DNA from: Paraburkholderia kururiensis
Lineage (GTDB): Bacteria > Pseudomonadota > Gammaproteobacteria > Burkholderiales > Burkholderiaceae
Reading direction: 5' to 3'
Assembly: GCF_034424375.1 (NCBI RefSeq)
Contig: NZ_CP139965.1
Location: forward strand, 1,302,001-1,366,000
Length of the DNA stretch: 64,000 nucleotides
In this document: in pieces, positions 32,862 to 41,871 of the stretch
How the letters are laid out: every line of letters starts with the position of its first letter
Position numbering within the stretch: position 1 is the stretch's first letter
Notes under the pieces: model-generated
Database searches by the model: none
Seen by the model: the letters and a program-made list of their open reading frames with translations, nothing else
What the model was told of the DNA's origin: nothing
Program-made: the position numbers and the translations under genes

Positions 32862-33782
32862 ATGGACAAACTGCTCGCCCTTACGACGCTGCTCGAAGTG
32901 GCCGACGCCGGCGGCTTCGCCCGGGCCGCGCAGCGGCTTGGCGTGGCGACGTCGTCGGTGACGCGGCTCATGGATGCGCTCGAAGCGTCGCTCGGCACCG
33001 CGCTGCTCACGCGCACGCCGCGCCGCGTGAGCCTCACGGACGCCGGCGCGGCCTACGTGGCGCAAGTCTCGAAGCTGCTCGACGAACTCGCCGAGGCCGA
33101 CGAGAGCGTGCTGGACAGCGGCGCCGAACCCGTGGGCGCGCTGCGCGTGACGGTGCCCTCCACGTACAACCGCATCGTGCTGGCGCCGCATCTGGCCGCG
33201 TTCCTCGACGCCTACCCGCGCGTGGCGCTCGACGTGCTGGTGTCCGACCGCTTCGTCGATCTCGCGCTCGAACGTATCGACGTGGCGCTGCGCATCGGGC
33301 TGCCGTCGAGCGACCCCGGCCTGATCGCGAGAACGCTGGCCGCGAACCCGCGTTTCGTGGTGGCGAGCGCGGCCTATATCGAACGTGTGGGCGCGCCGCA
33401 AACGCCCGCGGAACTGGCGGAACGCGAGTGCGTGCGCATTGCCTACGGCGGCAGTTATCGCGCGCGCCAGGTGTGGACCTTCACGCGCAACGGCAGCGAG
33501 GAACGCGTGCCGGTGCGCGGCCGGCTGCTATCGAACAGCCTCGACATGCTGCTCGAAGCCGTGCATGCGGGGCAGGGCTTCGCGTTGTTGCCCGACTGGC
33601 TGGTGAACGAGCCCCTCGCCGCCGGCCGCCTGCTGCGTTTCTTTCCCGACTATTGCGTCACGCCCCAAAGCGGCGAGGTGGTGGCCTACGCGGCGTATCT
33701 GCCGAACCGGCGCAATTCGTCGAAGGTGCGTGCGTTGCTGCAGTTTCTCGAAGCGCGGCTCGCGCTGCGCGAAGGCGCGTAG
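32862..33782 (+). CDS. LysR-type transcriptional regulator (divergent from MFS)
   Basis: 306 residues with a LysR helix-turn-helix (LLEVADAGGFARAAQRLGVA, TSSVTRLMDALEASLG) and the CrgA/AaeR-type effector domain (GALRVTVPSTYNRIVLAPHL). The start at 32862 (MDKLLALTTLLEV) matches the family start; the upstream extension is not similar. Divergent transcription with the exporter at 32680 suggests that it controls that exporter. Confidence 0.88.
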   Translation: MDKLLALTTLLEVADAGGFARAAQRLGVATSSVTRLMDALEASLGTALLTRTPRRVSLTDAGAAYVAQVSKLLDELAEADESVLDSGAEPVGALRVTVPSTYNRIVLAPHLAAFLDAYPRVALDVLVSDRFVDLALERIDVALRIGLPSSDPGLIARTLAANPRFVVASAAYIERVGAPQTPAELAERECVRIAYGGSYRARQVWTFTRNGSEERVPVRGRLLSNSLDMLLEAVHAGQGFALLPDWLVNEPLAAGRLLRFFPDYCVTPQSGEVVAYAAYLPNRRNSSKVRALLQFLEARLALREGA

Positions 33783-33894
33783 CGACGTTCCGCCGGATCG
33801 TCGCCGGCCGCGGCACAGATCATGCGCACGTGGCGGATACCTGCGGGCGGAAGGCACGCCGCACGATCGGGTCCACCACGGGGGAACAGTCGAC

Positions 33895-35076
33895 GTGAAA
33901 CCGGCAACCTTTATTCGACCGCACCGGCTCGCCTGTCGAGGCGTGGCCGCGTTCGTCTTCGCCGCGTGCGCCGCATGCGGCACGCACGCCGCACAGGCCG
34001 CTGAAGTTGTGCTCACTCAGGCGCCGTACGGCACCGCGAAGTCCGGCGCGGCGGTGACTCAATACACGTTGAGCAACGCGCATGGCGTGACGCTGAAAGT
34101 GATCAACTACGGCGCCATCGTGACCGAACTCGATGCGCCGGACCGCCACGGCGCGCTCGCCGACATCGTGCTGGGCTTCGGCTCGCTTGCCGATTACGAG
34201 GCCTACAACGGCAACATCCACTTCGGCGCGACCATTGGCCGATACGCGAACCGCATCGCGCACGGCCGCTTCACGCTCGACGGACGCACGTGGACGCTGC
34301 CCGTCAACGACGGCCCCAACACGCTGCACGGCGGCCCGAACAGCTTCGACACGAAGCTGTGGACCACCGTCGCGACACGTGGCGACGCCACGCATGCGAG
34401 CGTGACGCTGCGCTATGTGAGCCCGGACGGCGAAAACGGCTTTCCGGGCACGCTTACGGTGGACGTCACCTACACGCTGTCGAGCGACGATACGGTGCGC
34501 ATCGACTATCGCGCGACGACGGACAAGGACACCGTGGTCAACCTGACGAACCACAGCTACTTCAATCTGGCGGGCGAGGCGTCGGGCAACGTCGAGCAGC
34601 AGATGATCGAGATCGCGGCGCAACGCTATACACCCACGGACGCCACCTCCATTCCCACCGGCCAACTGAGCCCCGTGCAAGGCACGCCGCTGGATGTGCG
34701 CACGCTCACGCCCATCGGCGCGCATCTGCGCGATGCGTTCGGCCAGCTGAAAATCGCGCGCGGCTACGACCAGAACTGGGTGCTGGACAACGGCGGCCGC
34801 ACGGAGCCCGGCTTTGCGGCGCGCGCCTACGACCCCGCTTCGGGCCGCGTGCTCGACGTCTACACGACGCAGCCCGGCTTGCAGTTCTATACGTCGAACA
34901 GCCTGGACGGCAGCGCGGTGGGCCGCTCCGGCACGATGTACCGACAGACGGACGCTTTCGCGCTGGAAGCCCAGCACTTTCCCGACTCGCCTAACGAGCC
35001 CGCGTTTCCTTCCACCGAGTTGCGGCCCGGCGAAACGCTGCACGAGGTGACGCTGTGGAAGCTGGGCGTGCGGTGA
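33895..35076 (+). CDS. galM: Secreted aldose 1-epimerase (mutarotase)
   Basis: 393 residues from a GTG start. An N-terminal signal (about 1-36, hydrophobic VAAFVFAACAAC, cleavage near AQA-AE) predicts periplasmic location; the Cys residues could alternatively make it a lipoprotein. Mutarotase motifs are RYANRIAHGRF, LHGG (His145), TNHSYFNLAG (catalytic His220), GYDQNW and FALEAQHFPDSPN (catalytic Glu358). The enzyme interconverts alpha and beta aldoses. No ATG is available before the signal, so GTG at 33895 is chosen; the ribosome site is weak. It has no sugar-catabolic neighbours, which suggests a scavenging role. Confidence 0.9.
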   Translation: MKPATFIRPHRLACRGVAAFVFAACAACGTHAAQAAEVVLTQAPYGTAKSGAAVTQYTLSNAHGVTLKVINYGAIVTELDAPDRHGALADIVLGFGSLADYEAYNGNIHFGATIGRYANRIAHGRFTLDGRTWTLPVNDGPNTLHGGPNSFDTKLWTTVATRGDATHASVTLRYVSPDGENGFPGTLTVDVTYTLSSDDTVRIDYRATTDKDTVVNLTNHSYFNLAGEASGNVEQQMIEIAAQRYTPTDATSIPTGQLSPVQGTPLDVRTLTPIGAHLRDAFGQLKIARGYDQNWVLDNGGRTEPGFAARAYDPASGRVLDVYTTQPGLQFYTSNSLDGSAVGRSGTMYRQTDAFALEAQHFPDSPNEPAFPSTELRPGETLHEVTLWKLGVR

Positions 35077-35213
35077 GGGGCCGAGGCTTCTGGCCTTTTG
35101 CGCATGGCCTGTGCGGGTTCGGGAAGGGAGCCGCGGCCCGCATCCGCCGCCGAGGCTCGTCTGCCTGACTCGACGTGCGCCGCGCCAGGCACGCGCCGCA
35201 CATCGCCGCCGCT

Positions 35214-35447
35214 TCAACCGCCGCCGATTCCCTGCGTCACGCGGCCCGTGCCTTCACACGTCGCGCACGGTTTGCCGTCCAGCACGCCCGTGCCGCGGCA
35301 GTCGGGGCACAGGTTCTCGCCGGTCGCGGGCGCGTTGGCGGGTGCGTCGTCACCCGGTGCTTCGTCACCCGGTGCTTCATCGCCCGGCGCTTCGTGGCCG
35401 CTGCCACTGCTGCTGGCAAGCCTTGCGCGTTCTTGCGGTCGTTGCAT
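35214..35447 (-). CDS. Small DnaJ-type zinc-finger protein
   Basis: 77 residues. The C-terminal half carries CPDCRGTG and CATCEGTG, the paired CxxCxGxG motif that binds one zinc in DnaJ-type proteins. The N-terminal half is disordered and contains three 5-residue APGDE-like repeats encoded by 15-bp tandem copies. The start at 35447 has AAGGAGGACC upstream, an excellent ribosome site, so translation is likely. Similar short proteins are common in Burkholderia and unstudied; an RNA- or protein-binding zinc knuckle is the guess. Confidence 0.8.
   Translation of the reverse strand: MQRPQERARLASSSGSGHEAPGDEAPGDEAPGDDAPANAPATGENLCPDCRGTGVLDGKPCATCEGTGRVTQGIGGG
35347..35391 (-). repeat. 15-bp tandem repeat, three copies, in the zinc-finger gene
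   Basis: The unit TCGTCACCCGGTGCT occurs perfectly at 35347 and 35362 and imperfectly at 35377. It keeps the reading frame. Confidence 0.85.
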
Positions 35448-35568
35448 GTCGGTCCTCCTTGATGGTTCGAACGGATGCCGCGCATCCATCGCTTCAAGCA
35501 AGGTGAAGCAACCCGCGTGCTCCGTCGGCATGCACGCACGCGAGGGCCAACGAGCGACGTGCGGCGCC

Positions 35569-36444
35569 TTATTGCGCCTCGGTGCGGATGGCGTCCATTT
35601 CGGCCAGCACCTCGCTGCTCAATTCGAGCTGCGCCGCCTTCAGGTTTTCGCGCAGATGCCCGACGGACGACGTCCCCGGAATGAGCAGGACGTTCGGCGC
35701 GCGATGCAGCAGCCAGGCCAGCGCGGCCTGCATGGGCGTGGCGTCCAGCGCGCGGGCGATCTGCGCGAGCTTGGTCGACTGGATCGGCGAAAAGCCGCCC
35801 AGCGGAAAGAACGGCACGTAGGCGATGCCCTGTGCGGCGAGGTGGTCGATGAGCGCGTCGTCGTCGCGGTGGACCACGTTGTAGTGGTTCTGCACGCACA
35901 CCACGGGCGCGATGCGCTGCGCTTCGGCCACCTGCGCCGCGGTCGCATTGCTGAGGCCAATGTGGCGCACGAGCCCTTTCTGCTGAAGCTCCGCGAGTGC
36001 CGTCACCTGCTTTTCGATCGATCCTTCCGACGGGCGATGGACGTCGCCCATGACGCGCAGGTTCACGACTTCCATGACGTCGCGGCCAAGATTGCGCAGA
36101 TTGTCGTGCACGCCCTGAGCGATCTGCGCGGGTTCCAGGGCGGGCAGCCACGCGCCCTCCGCGTTGCGCACGGCGCCGACCTTGGTGACGATCACGAGAT
36201 CGTCCGGGTACGGATGCAACGCTTCGCGAATGATCTGGTTCGTGACGTGCGGGCCGTAGAAGTCGCTCGTGTCGATGTGATTCACGCCGGCTTCCACGGC
36301 TTCGCGCAGCACCGCGATGCAGGCCGCGCGGTCTTTCGGCGGTCCGAACACGCCGGGGCCGGCCAGTTGCATGGCGCCGTAGCCCATGCGGTTCACGGTG
36401 CGATCGCCCAGCCGGAAGGTGCCGGCAAGTTGCATCGTAGCCAT
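35569..36444 (-). CDS. pdxI: Aldo/keto reductase, pyridoxal reductase (PdxI/YdbC)-like
   Basis: 291 residues. The sequence follows E. coli YdbC/PdxI closely as remembered: VNRMGYGAMQLAGPGVFGPP, NHIDTSDFYGPHVTNQIIRE, TKVGAVR, VVNLRVMGD (the position of the usual AKR His is replaced, as in PdxI), HIGLSNATAAQV, FFPLGGFSP and LIPGTSSVGHLREN. PdxI reduces pyridoxal to pyridoxine with NADPH. Cytoplasmic TIM barrel. The ribosome site AAGGAG precedes ATG 36444. It is divergent from a LysR gene with an inverted repeat between. The equivalence is by memory of the sequence, not by a search. Confidence 0.85.
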   Translation of the reverse strand: MATMQLAGTFRLGDRTVNRMGYGAMQLAGPGVFGPPKDRAACIAVLREAVEAGVNHIDTSDFYGPHVTNQIIREALHPYPDDLVIVTKVGAVRNAEGAWLPALEPAQIAQGVHDNLRNLGRDVMEVVNLRVMGDVHRPSEGSIEKQVTALAELQQKGLVRHIGLSNATAAQVAEAQRIAPVVCVQNHYNVVHRDDDALIDHLAAQGIAYVPFFPLGGFSPIQSTKLAQIARALDATPMQAALAWLLHRAPNVLLIPGTSSVGHLRENLKAAQLELSSEVLAEMDAIRTEAQ

Positions 36445-36537
36445 GTCGTTCTCCTTGAATGTGGGTGTGAGAGAGGAGGCGAGGGCCAGTATGGGCGTAA
36501 CTGCGCTGTTCGATAATCCAGGCTAGTGTGTACAGGT

Positions 36538-36555
36538 TGTGCAAAAAGCTGCACA
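36538..36555. promoter_or_regulatory. LysR-type operator candidate (TGTGCA N6 TGCACA)
   Basis: A perfect 6-bp inverted repeat with 6-bp spacing in the aldo/keto reductase-LysR divergent region, close to the T-N11-A form of LysR sites. It is 51 bp upstream of the LysR start. Confidence 0.5.
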
Positions 36556-36605
36556 GCGAAATCAACGCGGTAAGCCCTCTCGGAAAGCTTCTGGAAAGGT
36601 CCAGC

Positions 36606-37616
36606 ATGGAAATGAACGATCTGGCCGCCTTCGTCGCCGTCGCCCGCGCGGGCGGCTTTCGCGACGCGGCGCGCGTGAGCGGCGTGTCGGCGTCCAGCCT
36701 GAGCACGGCGGTGCGGCGCCTCGAGGCGAAGCTGGGTCTGCGCCTGCTCAACCGCACCACGCGCAGCGTGGCGCCCACCGAGGCGGGCCAGCGTCTCATC
36801 GAAAAGCTCACGCCGCTGTTTGCGGAAATGGAAGCCGCGCTCGACGTGCTGAACGGCTTTCGCGACAAGCCCGCGGGCACGTTGAAGCTCAACGTGCCCT
36901 CCAGTGCCGCGCACATCGTGCTGCCCGGCGTGATTCCGCCGTTCTTGCAGGCGTATCCCGGCATCCGCGTGGAAGTGGTGGTGGAAGACGGTTTCGTCGA
37001 CGTGCTCGAAGTGGGCTGCGACGCCGGCATCCGCTACGACGAGCGGCTCGAACAGGACATGATCGCGGTGCCCATCGGCCCGCGCGTGGAGCGCTTCGCG
37101 ACCGCCGCGACGCCCGCTTACCTCGATCTGCACGGACGCCCCGAGCATCCGCGCGAGCTGCTCGGCCACGTATGTCTGCGCGGCCAGTTCGCGGGCGGCG
37201 CGATGGCCATGTGGACCTTCGAGCGCGACGGGGAAGTGGTGCGGCTCGACCCGCCCGGCACGCTGGTGGTGCGGCCCGCGGCGGCGATGGACCTCGTGGT
37301 GAGCACGGCGCTCGCGGGCGTGGGCGTGGTGCACCTGTTCGAAGACATGCTGCGGCCCCACCTGGAAAGCGGCGCGCTGGAGCCGATCCTGGAGCCATGG
37401 TGGCAGCGGTTTTCGGGGCCGTTCCTGTACTACCCGGGCTACCGCCACGTGCCCGCGCCGTTGCGGGCGTTCATCGATTTTCTGAAGCGCGGCGAGGCGC
37501 CCGCCACGACAGCGCCGGCCGCCAGGCAATCAACCGCTAAGCACCCGGCTGCGGCGCAAACGACGATGAAAACGGCGGTGAAAACTGCGCGGCGTACTCC
37601 ACCGCGGACCACCTGA
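36606..37616 (+). CDS. LysR-type transcriptional regulator (divergent from pdxI-like)
   Basis: 336 residues. Helix-turn-helix FVAVARAGGFRDAARVSGVS, SSLSTAVRRLEAKLGLRL; effector domain of the DsdC/CrgA type (TLKLNVPSSAAHIVLPGVIP). The 35-residue C-terminal extension is Ala/Thr/Lys-rich and lies in the 80-bp region where this gene overlaps the convergent PNPOx-fold gene. The start MEMNDLAAFVAV at 36606 matches family length. Likely regulator of the divergent aldo/keto reductase. Confidence 0.87.
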   Translation: MEMNDLAAFVAVARAGGFRDAARVSGVSASSLSTAVRRLEAKLGLRLLNRTTRSVAPTEAGQRLIEKLTPLFAEMEAALDVLNGFRDKPAGTLKLNVPSSAAHIVLPGVIPPFLQAYPGIRVEVVVEDGFVDVLEVGCDAGIRYDERLEQDMIAVPIGPRVERFATAATPAYLDLHGRPEHPRELLGHVCLRGQFAGGAMAMWTFERDGEVVRLDPPGTLVVRPAAAMDLVVSTALAGVGVVHLFEDMLRPHLESGALEPILEPWWQRFSGPFLYYPGYRHVPAPLRAFIDFLKRGEAPATTAPAARQSTAKHPAAAQTTMKTAVKTARRTPPRTT

Positions 37617-38574
37617 ACGGCACCACGCCCGCGCTGCGCCGCACCTCTTCGATGTGGAATCGCACGAGCCGCTCGGCGCCCGCGAAGGCGTCGAGTTCCG
37701 GGCCGCTCCAGATCACCTCGGCCTGCACGGCCAGATAAAGCAGGTCGCCGCGTTCGAAGTCGATGAAAAGAAGCCCCGCGCGCGGATGGCGGATCAGATT
37801 GCCGAGCGTGTTGAAGTAGCGGTTGCCCTTGAAGTCGGGCGCGGTGAGCGTGCGGGCGTCGTCCACGCGCACGAAGCCCGGCAGGCCGCCGCGATGCGAG
37901 ACGTCCACGCCGCGCGCCGGCCCGGCGTCGTCGGCCAGGTTGGCACTCGCGATGAAGAACGTGTCGGCGTTGGCGATCAGTGCGCGGTCGGCGTCGTCGA
38001 GCGTGGTGGCGATGCGCTGCGGTGCCGCGGCATGCGCGGACCCATCGCGCGAAAGGGATAACTGCGGTGGCAACGGCAGCGGCTCGCGGCGCTGGATGTA
38101 CTTGGGGCAATTGCCGAAGCTCTGGCTCACGTGCAGCGTGAAAGCGTCGTCGCTCGCGGCGGTGACGATGCCGTTCACGCGATTGCGTCGGCGTGTCGCG
38201 AACTGGATGCCGAGGCCGCCCACGGCCGCGCCTGGTTTGAATGCATCCGCGAGCGGATCGCCGGGCAACGTCCGGCCCGCGACGCGCAGCGTGTGCGGGT
38301 CCGGCGACGAAACGAAGCCGGGTGCGCCCACGCGCAGCGTTGCCCAGAGCTGCGCGTTTGCATCGAGTGCGCCCAGCACCATGAACGGCAACTCCGCGTA
38401 GAACGCGCGATGCTGCTCCGGCAGGTAGGTGCGGATGCCGCGCGTGCCGCCGCTGTTGCCGTCGCTGCCTGGGTCCGCGCGCCGTTGCGCTTCGAGTTCG
38501 CCGGCGTGGAACGGCCAGTCGGCACGCGGCTCGTTCTGCGAGACCGACGGCGGCAAGGTCGAAAGGTCGGACAT
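37537..38574 (-). CDS. Pyridoxamine-phosphate-oxidase-fold (FMN split barrel) protein
   Basis: 345 residues. The core has FHAGELEAQRR at the start, FMVLGALDANAQLWATLRVG, LRVAGRTLPGDPL, GVDVSHRGGLPGFVRVDD and YFNTLGNLIRHPRAGLLFID, the pattern of the PNPOx-like family often fused to ferredoxin reductases. Here it is free-standing. FMN or F420-like flavin binding is expected; the substrate is unknown. The start at 38574 has GGGAG upstream. It overlaps the convergent LysR gene by 80 bp at the 3' end, and its C-terminal 25 residues have low complexity. It is upstream of nothing on its own strand but is 60 bp downstream of the GST gene. Confidence 0.85.
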   Translation of the reverse strand: MSDLSTLPPSVSQNEPRADWPFHAGELEAQRRADPGSDGNSGGTRGIRTYLPEQHRAFYAELPFMVLGALDANAQLWATLRVGAPGFVSSPDPHTLRVAGRTLPGDPLADAFKPGAAVGGLGIQFATRRRNRVNGIVTAASDDAFTLHVSQSFGNCPKYIQRREPLPLPPQLSLSRDGSAHAAAPQRIATTLDDADRALIANADTFFIASANLADDAGPARGVDVSHRGGLPGFVRVDDARTLTAPDFKGNRYFNTLGNLIRHPRAGLLFIDFERGDLLYLAVQAEVIWSGPELDAFAGAERLVRFHIEEVRRSAGVVPFRWSAVEYAAQFSPPFSSSFAPQPGA

Positions 38575-38634
38575 GGTGAGCTTCTCCCGATGAGCGCGAT
38601 GGTGGCTTCGAAACGGCAACGGCCGCGCGATGCG

Positions 38635-39288
38635 TTATTCCGCCAGCAGCCCGGCCTTCGTCTGCGGCATCGGCACGAAGCGCGGCAACGCTTCGATGCG
38701 GCGCAGCCACGCGCGCAGGTTCGGATACGGATCGAGCGAGATGCCGCCTTCCGGCGCGTGCGCGATGTAGGCGTAGGCGGCGATGTCCGCGATGGTCGGC
38801 GTGTCGCCCGCGGCGAAGCGCTTGCTCGCGAACTCACCTTCGATCACGTCGAAGAGCTTCACGGCCACGCGTTGCGTGAAGGCGTGGTCGAGCGGCGCGC
38901 CGAACACGGTGACGAGCCGCGCCGCGCACGGACCGTAGGCGATAGGCCCCGCGGCGAGCGAGAGCCAGCGCTGCACGGCCGCGGCGCCGTGCGGGTCGTC
39001 GGGCAACCACGACGCGTCGCCGTAACGCTTCGCGAGATAGACGAGAATCGCATTCGAATCGAACAGCACGGTCTCGCCGTCTTCGATCACGGGCACCTGG
39101 CCGAACGGATTGAGCGCGAGAAACTCGGGACGGCGGTTGTCGCCGGCCTTCATGTTCACCTCGACCACTTCGAACGGCAGATCGAGCATCGTGAGAAACA
39201 GCTGCACACGGTGGCCGTGGCCGGACAGGCGGGTGGTGTGAAGACGAATGGGTTGGCGCGGGCGCGAAGCGGCAGGCGTGGGGGACAT
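38635..39288 (-). CDS. Glutathione S-transferase
   Basis: 217 residues with a thioredoxin-fold N-terminal domain (IRLHTTRLSGHGHRVQLFLT, where Ser22 is the probable thiol-activating residue; NPFGQVPVIEDGETVLFDSN, the glutathione gamma-glutamyl site) and an all-helical C-terminal domain (GDTPTIADIAAYAYI with the N-capping Asp). Cytoplasmic detoxifying conjugation or reduction is expected. The ribosome site CGGAGT supports ATG 39288. The PNPOx-fold gene follows 60 bp downstream, and a LysR gene is divergent from it. Confidence 0.92.
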   Translation of the reverse strand: MSPTPAASRPRQPIRLHTTRLSGHGHRVQLFLTMLDLPFEVVEVNMKAGDNRRPEFLALNPFGQVPVIEDGETVLFDSNAILVYLAKRYGDASWLPDDPHGAAAVQRWLSLAAGPIAYGPCAARLVTVFGAPLDHAFTQRVAVKLFDVIEGEFASKRFAAGDTPTIADIAAYAYIAHAPEGGISLDPYPNLRAWLRRIEALPRFVPMPQTKAGLLAE

Positions 39289-39419
39289 GCGAAGACTCCG
39301 TCTGGTGGTTCGTGAAAGGGCGTGCCGAAAGGGCATGGACCGAAGCGTAGGCCGGGCGGCGTGTGCGGTGAAGACGGATAATCGCGGAAACATAATCCTT
39401 TTCGAGTGGACAATCGACG

Positions 39420-40328
39420 ATGGCCGACGTACGCGACGTGAATCTGAACCGGCTGGCGATCTTCGCTGCCGTGGTGGAGGCGGGGTCCCTGACGGCGGCG
39501 GCCGGGCGGCTGGGTCTCGCGAAAACGATGGTCAGTACGCACATGCAGCGGCTGGAAGCGGAGGTGGGCGCGAGCCTGCTGGTGCGCACCACGCGGCGCC
39601 TCAACGTAACCGACGCCGGCCGCGCGTTCTACGAGGCGAGCGTGGCAATTCTGCGCACCGCGAACGAGGCGCTCGCGGCCGTCTCAGGCGGCACGGGGCC
39701 GTTGCGCGGCACGCTGCGCGTGAGTGCGCCGGTGGACTACGGGTCGGTCGTGGTGGTGCCCGCGCTCGCCGAGTTGCGCGCGGCGAATCCCGAACTCGAT
39801 GTCGAACTGCTCTGCAACGACCGCGTGATCGATCTCGTGGCGGAAAACGTGGATGTGGCGGTGCGGTTGGGGCGCCTCGCCGATTCGAACTATCGCGCCG
39901 CCAGGGTGGACGGCTACGAACGGTGGCTCGTGGCGAGCCCCGAATGGATCGCGGCATGGGGCGCGCCGCGCACGCCCGAGGCGCTTGCAGACAAGCCCTA
40001 CGTGGCGCGTCCCGTGCCGGGACGTCCGCAGGCGCTGGAACTCGTCAACGCGCGCGGCGACAAACGCAGCGTGCGCTGCAAGCGCGCGTTCACCACCGAC
40101 ACCGCGCCGGCCGCCCGCGCCGCTGCGCTCGCGGGCGTGGGCTTCGGCTACCTCACGGACTTTTCCATTGCCGCCGACGTGGAAGCGGGCCGCCTCGTGC
40201 GTCTCTTGCCCGCGTGGCGCTCGCCAGCAGCGGGCGTGCACGTCGTTTATCCTTCCACGAGCCATCCGTCGCCCAAGGTGCGGGCCTTGATCGATGCGCT
40301 CAAGACCCGTCCAAGGCATCCGTTCTGA
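39420..40328 (+). CDS. LysR-type transcriptional regulator (divergent from GST)
   Basis: 302 residues with helix-turn-helix IFAAVVEAGSLTAAAGRLGL, TMVSTHMQRLEAEVGASLL and the CrgA-type effector domain (TLRVSAPVDYGSVVVVPAL). The start at 39420 is 131 bp from the GST start. It probably controls the GST-PNPOx pair and perhaps the flavin reductase 53 bp downstream. Confidence 0.88.
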   Translation: MADVRDVNLNRLAIFAAVVEAGSLTAAAGRLGLAKTMVSTHMQRLEAEVGASLLVRTTRRLNVTDAGRAFYEASVAILRTANEALAAVSGGTGPLRGTLRVSAPVDYGSVVVVPALAELRAANPELDVELLCNDRVIDLVAENVDVAVRLGRLADSNYRAARVDGYERWLVASPEWIAAWGAPRTPEALADKPYVARPVPGRPQALELVNARGDKRSVRCKRAFTTDTAPAARAAALAGVGFGYLTDFSIAADVEAGRLVRLLPAWRSPAAGVHVVYPSTSHPSPKVRALIDALKTRPRHPF

Positions 40329-40381
40329 CCGCACCGCGCTCCAGCCATTCACGTTCATCGACCGCTTCTACACACACCGAC

Positions 40382-40957
40382 ATGAGCCACTTCCAACCCG
40401 TCGCACTCGAACATGCCAGCCGCCTCATCAACCACGGCCCCACGGTGCTCGTCACGAGCGCCGACGGCAGCCGGCGCAACGTGATGGCCGCGGCCTGGTC
40501 GATGCCCGTGGAATTCACGCCGCCGCGCATCGCCGTGGTGATCGACAAGCACACCTTCACGCGCGAACTCGCCATGGCGAGCGGCACCTTCGGCATCTGC
40601 GTGCCGGGTGCGGCCTTCATCGACCACACGTATGCGGTGGGTTCGTCGAGCGGGCGCGAGATGGACAAATTCGCGAAGTACGGCATCGAAACCGTGCAGG
40701 GGCCGGTGCTGGGACTGCCGCTCGTCGAAACGGGCTGCGCCGCGTGGATGGAGTGCCGCCTGATTCGCGAGCCGCATACCGAAGACGCTTACGACACCTG
40801 CTTTGGCGAAGTGGTTGCGGCAGCAGCGGACAGCCGCGTGTTCGCGAACGGCCATTGGAACTTCGACGGATCGAATGCCGGGCTGCACACCCTCCACCAC
40901 CTGGGCGCGGGGATCTTCGTGCCGGTCTCGAATCAGGTGAGGGCGAAGCCGTTGTGA
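40382..40957 (+). CDS. Flavin reductase-like domain protein
   Basis: 191 residues of the FMN-binding split-barrel flavin reductase family: GPTVLVTSADGSRRNVMAAA, FTPPRIAVVIDKHTFTRELA, FGICVPGAAFID, and SGREMDKFAKYGI, the family's GRDxDKF-like motif. It would reduce free FMN or FAD with NAD(P)H, or be an oxidoreductase in its own right. It follows the LysR gene by 53 bp on the same strand and may be co-transcribed with it. The start MSHFQPVALEHA at 40382 fits the family; there is no strong ribosome site. Confidence 0.88.
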   Translation: MSHFQPVALEHASRLINHGPTVLVTSADGSRRNVMAAAWSMPVEFTPPRIAVVIDKHTFTRELAMASGTFGICVPGAAFIDHTYAVGSSSGREMDKFAKYGIETVQGPVLGLPLVETGCAAWMECRLIREPHTEDAYDTCFGEVVAAAADSRVFANGHWNFDGSNAGLHTLHHLGAGIFVPVSNQVRAKPL

Positions 40958-41030
40958 GGCAGGGGGCAAGGCGGCAGAGCGCCCTTGCGCGTTGACGGCG
41001 ACCGTTGCCGCTGCGGCATGCGCGCCGGGG

Positions 41031-41474
41031 CTATCGCTCCATCAAGTCGCGCTTCGGCGCCGACGCGGACTCGCGTCCATGCGTGTGCGCCTCAGGTGCG
41101 GCGGTTTTGTCGCCTGCGTTGCCGCCCGTCAGCGAGTCCACCACACGCCGCAGCAGCGCGGCCGAGACCGGCTTGCTGAGCAGCACGTCCCACGGACGGT
41201 CGCCGCGCGCGGGCAGCGGGAACGTGGCAGTCAGCATGACGATGGGAATGCGCAGCGTGCTCCATTCGGCTTTCAGGCGGCGGCATAGCTCCAGCCCGTC
41301 GATGCCCGGCATCATCAGGTCCGTGACGATGGCGCCCGGCCGCTCGGCCGTGGCGAGCGCCCAGGCGTCGGCACCGTCGTGCGCGGTCAGCACGCGGTAG
41401 CCGTCCAGCTCGAATACGAGCCGCAGCGCGCGCAGGAAATTCCGGTCGTCGTCCACAAGCAGCAGCGTAGCCAT
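41031..41474 (-). CDS. Single-domain response regulator (CheY-like)
   Basis: 147 residues. Receiver domain 1-120 with acidic pocket VDDD, phospho-acceptor Asp52 in IVTDLMMPGIDG, Thr in VMLTAT and Lys in LSKP. A 27-residue tail is disordered. No output domain, so it signals by protein contact. The ribosome site AAGGG is upstream of ATG 41474. No kinase is directly adjacent; the PAS kinase at 42469 on the opposite strand is the nearest candidate partner. Confidence 0.88.
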   Translation of the reverse strand: MATLLLVDDDRNFLRALRLVFELDGYRVLTAHDGADAWALATAERPGAIVTDLMMPGIDGLELCRRLKAEWSTLRIPIVMLTATFPLPARGDRPWDVLLSKPVSAALLRRVVDSLTGGNAGDKTAAPEAHTHGRESASAPKRDLMER

Positions 41475-41871
41475 AAGCGTTTCCCTTCTCCGGCGGCGTC
41501 AACGGCTGTCCTCTCTGCCCCAGTGCAGCCGCCGTGATGTGGCGTAGCGATTGCCGTGCCCGCCCGTGGCATTCGTGTGTGCGCCGTGCCCGAACGCCTT
41601 GGGCAGCGGCCCTTGCGGCCGGATGGCCTCTCTTATTTGCACGGCGGCGGCGCTTCTTTCATGGTGCGCTGCGTAAAAGGGCTGTAGCGGGGCTGTAGCG
41701 GGGCTGTAGCGCAGTGGCACCGCGCCCAGAGCAACGCACACACAAGGCAGCGGAAAGCCGCGTTGTCCCGCGACGCACGGCGAACGGCATGACAGGCACG
41801 ACCGTGCCAGGTACGCGGGCTGCTACTCCACGAGGGCGGCAAAGTCGTCGCAGTCCAATGGGAGAACCCAG
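41475..41871. other. Divergent intergenic region with a tandem repeat
   Basis: The 397 bp lie between the response regulator and the CsbD gene, transcribed away from each other. Apart from the 11-bp tandem repeat at 41679-41711 it shows no gene; promoters for both neighbours must lie here. Confidence 0.4.
41679..41711. repeat. 11-bp tandem repeat, three perfect copies
   Basis: GGGCTGTAGCG is repeated three times without mismatch in the response-regulator/CsbD intergenic region, about 160 bp upstream of CsbD. Confidence 0.9.
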
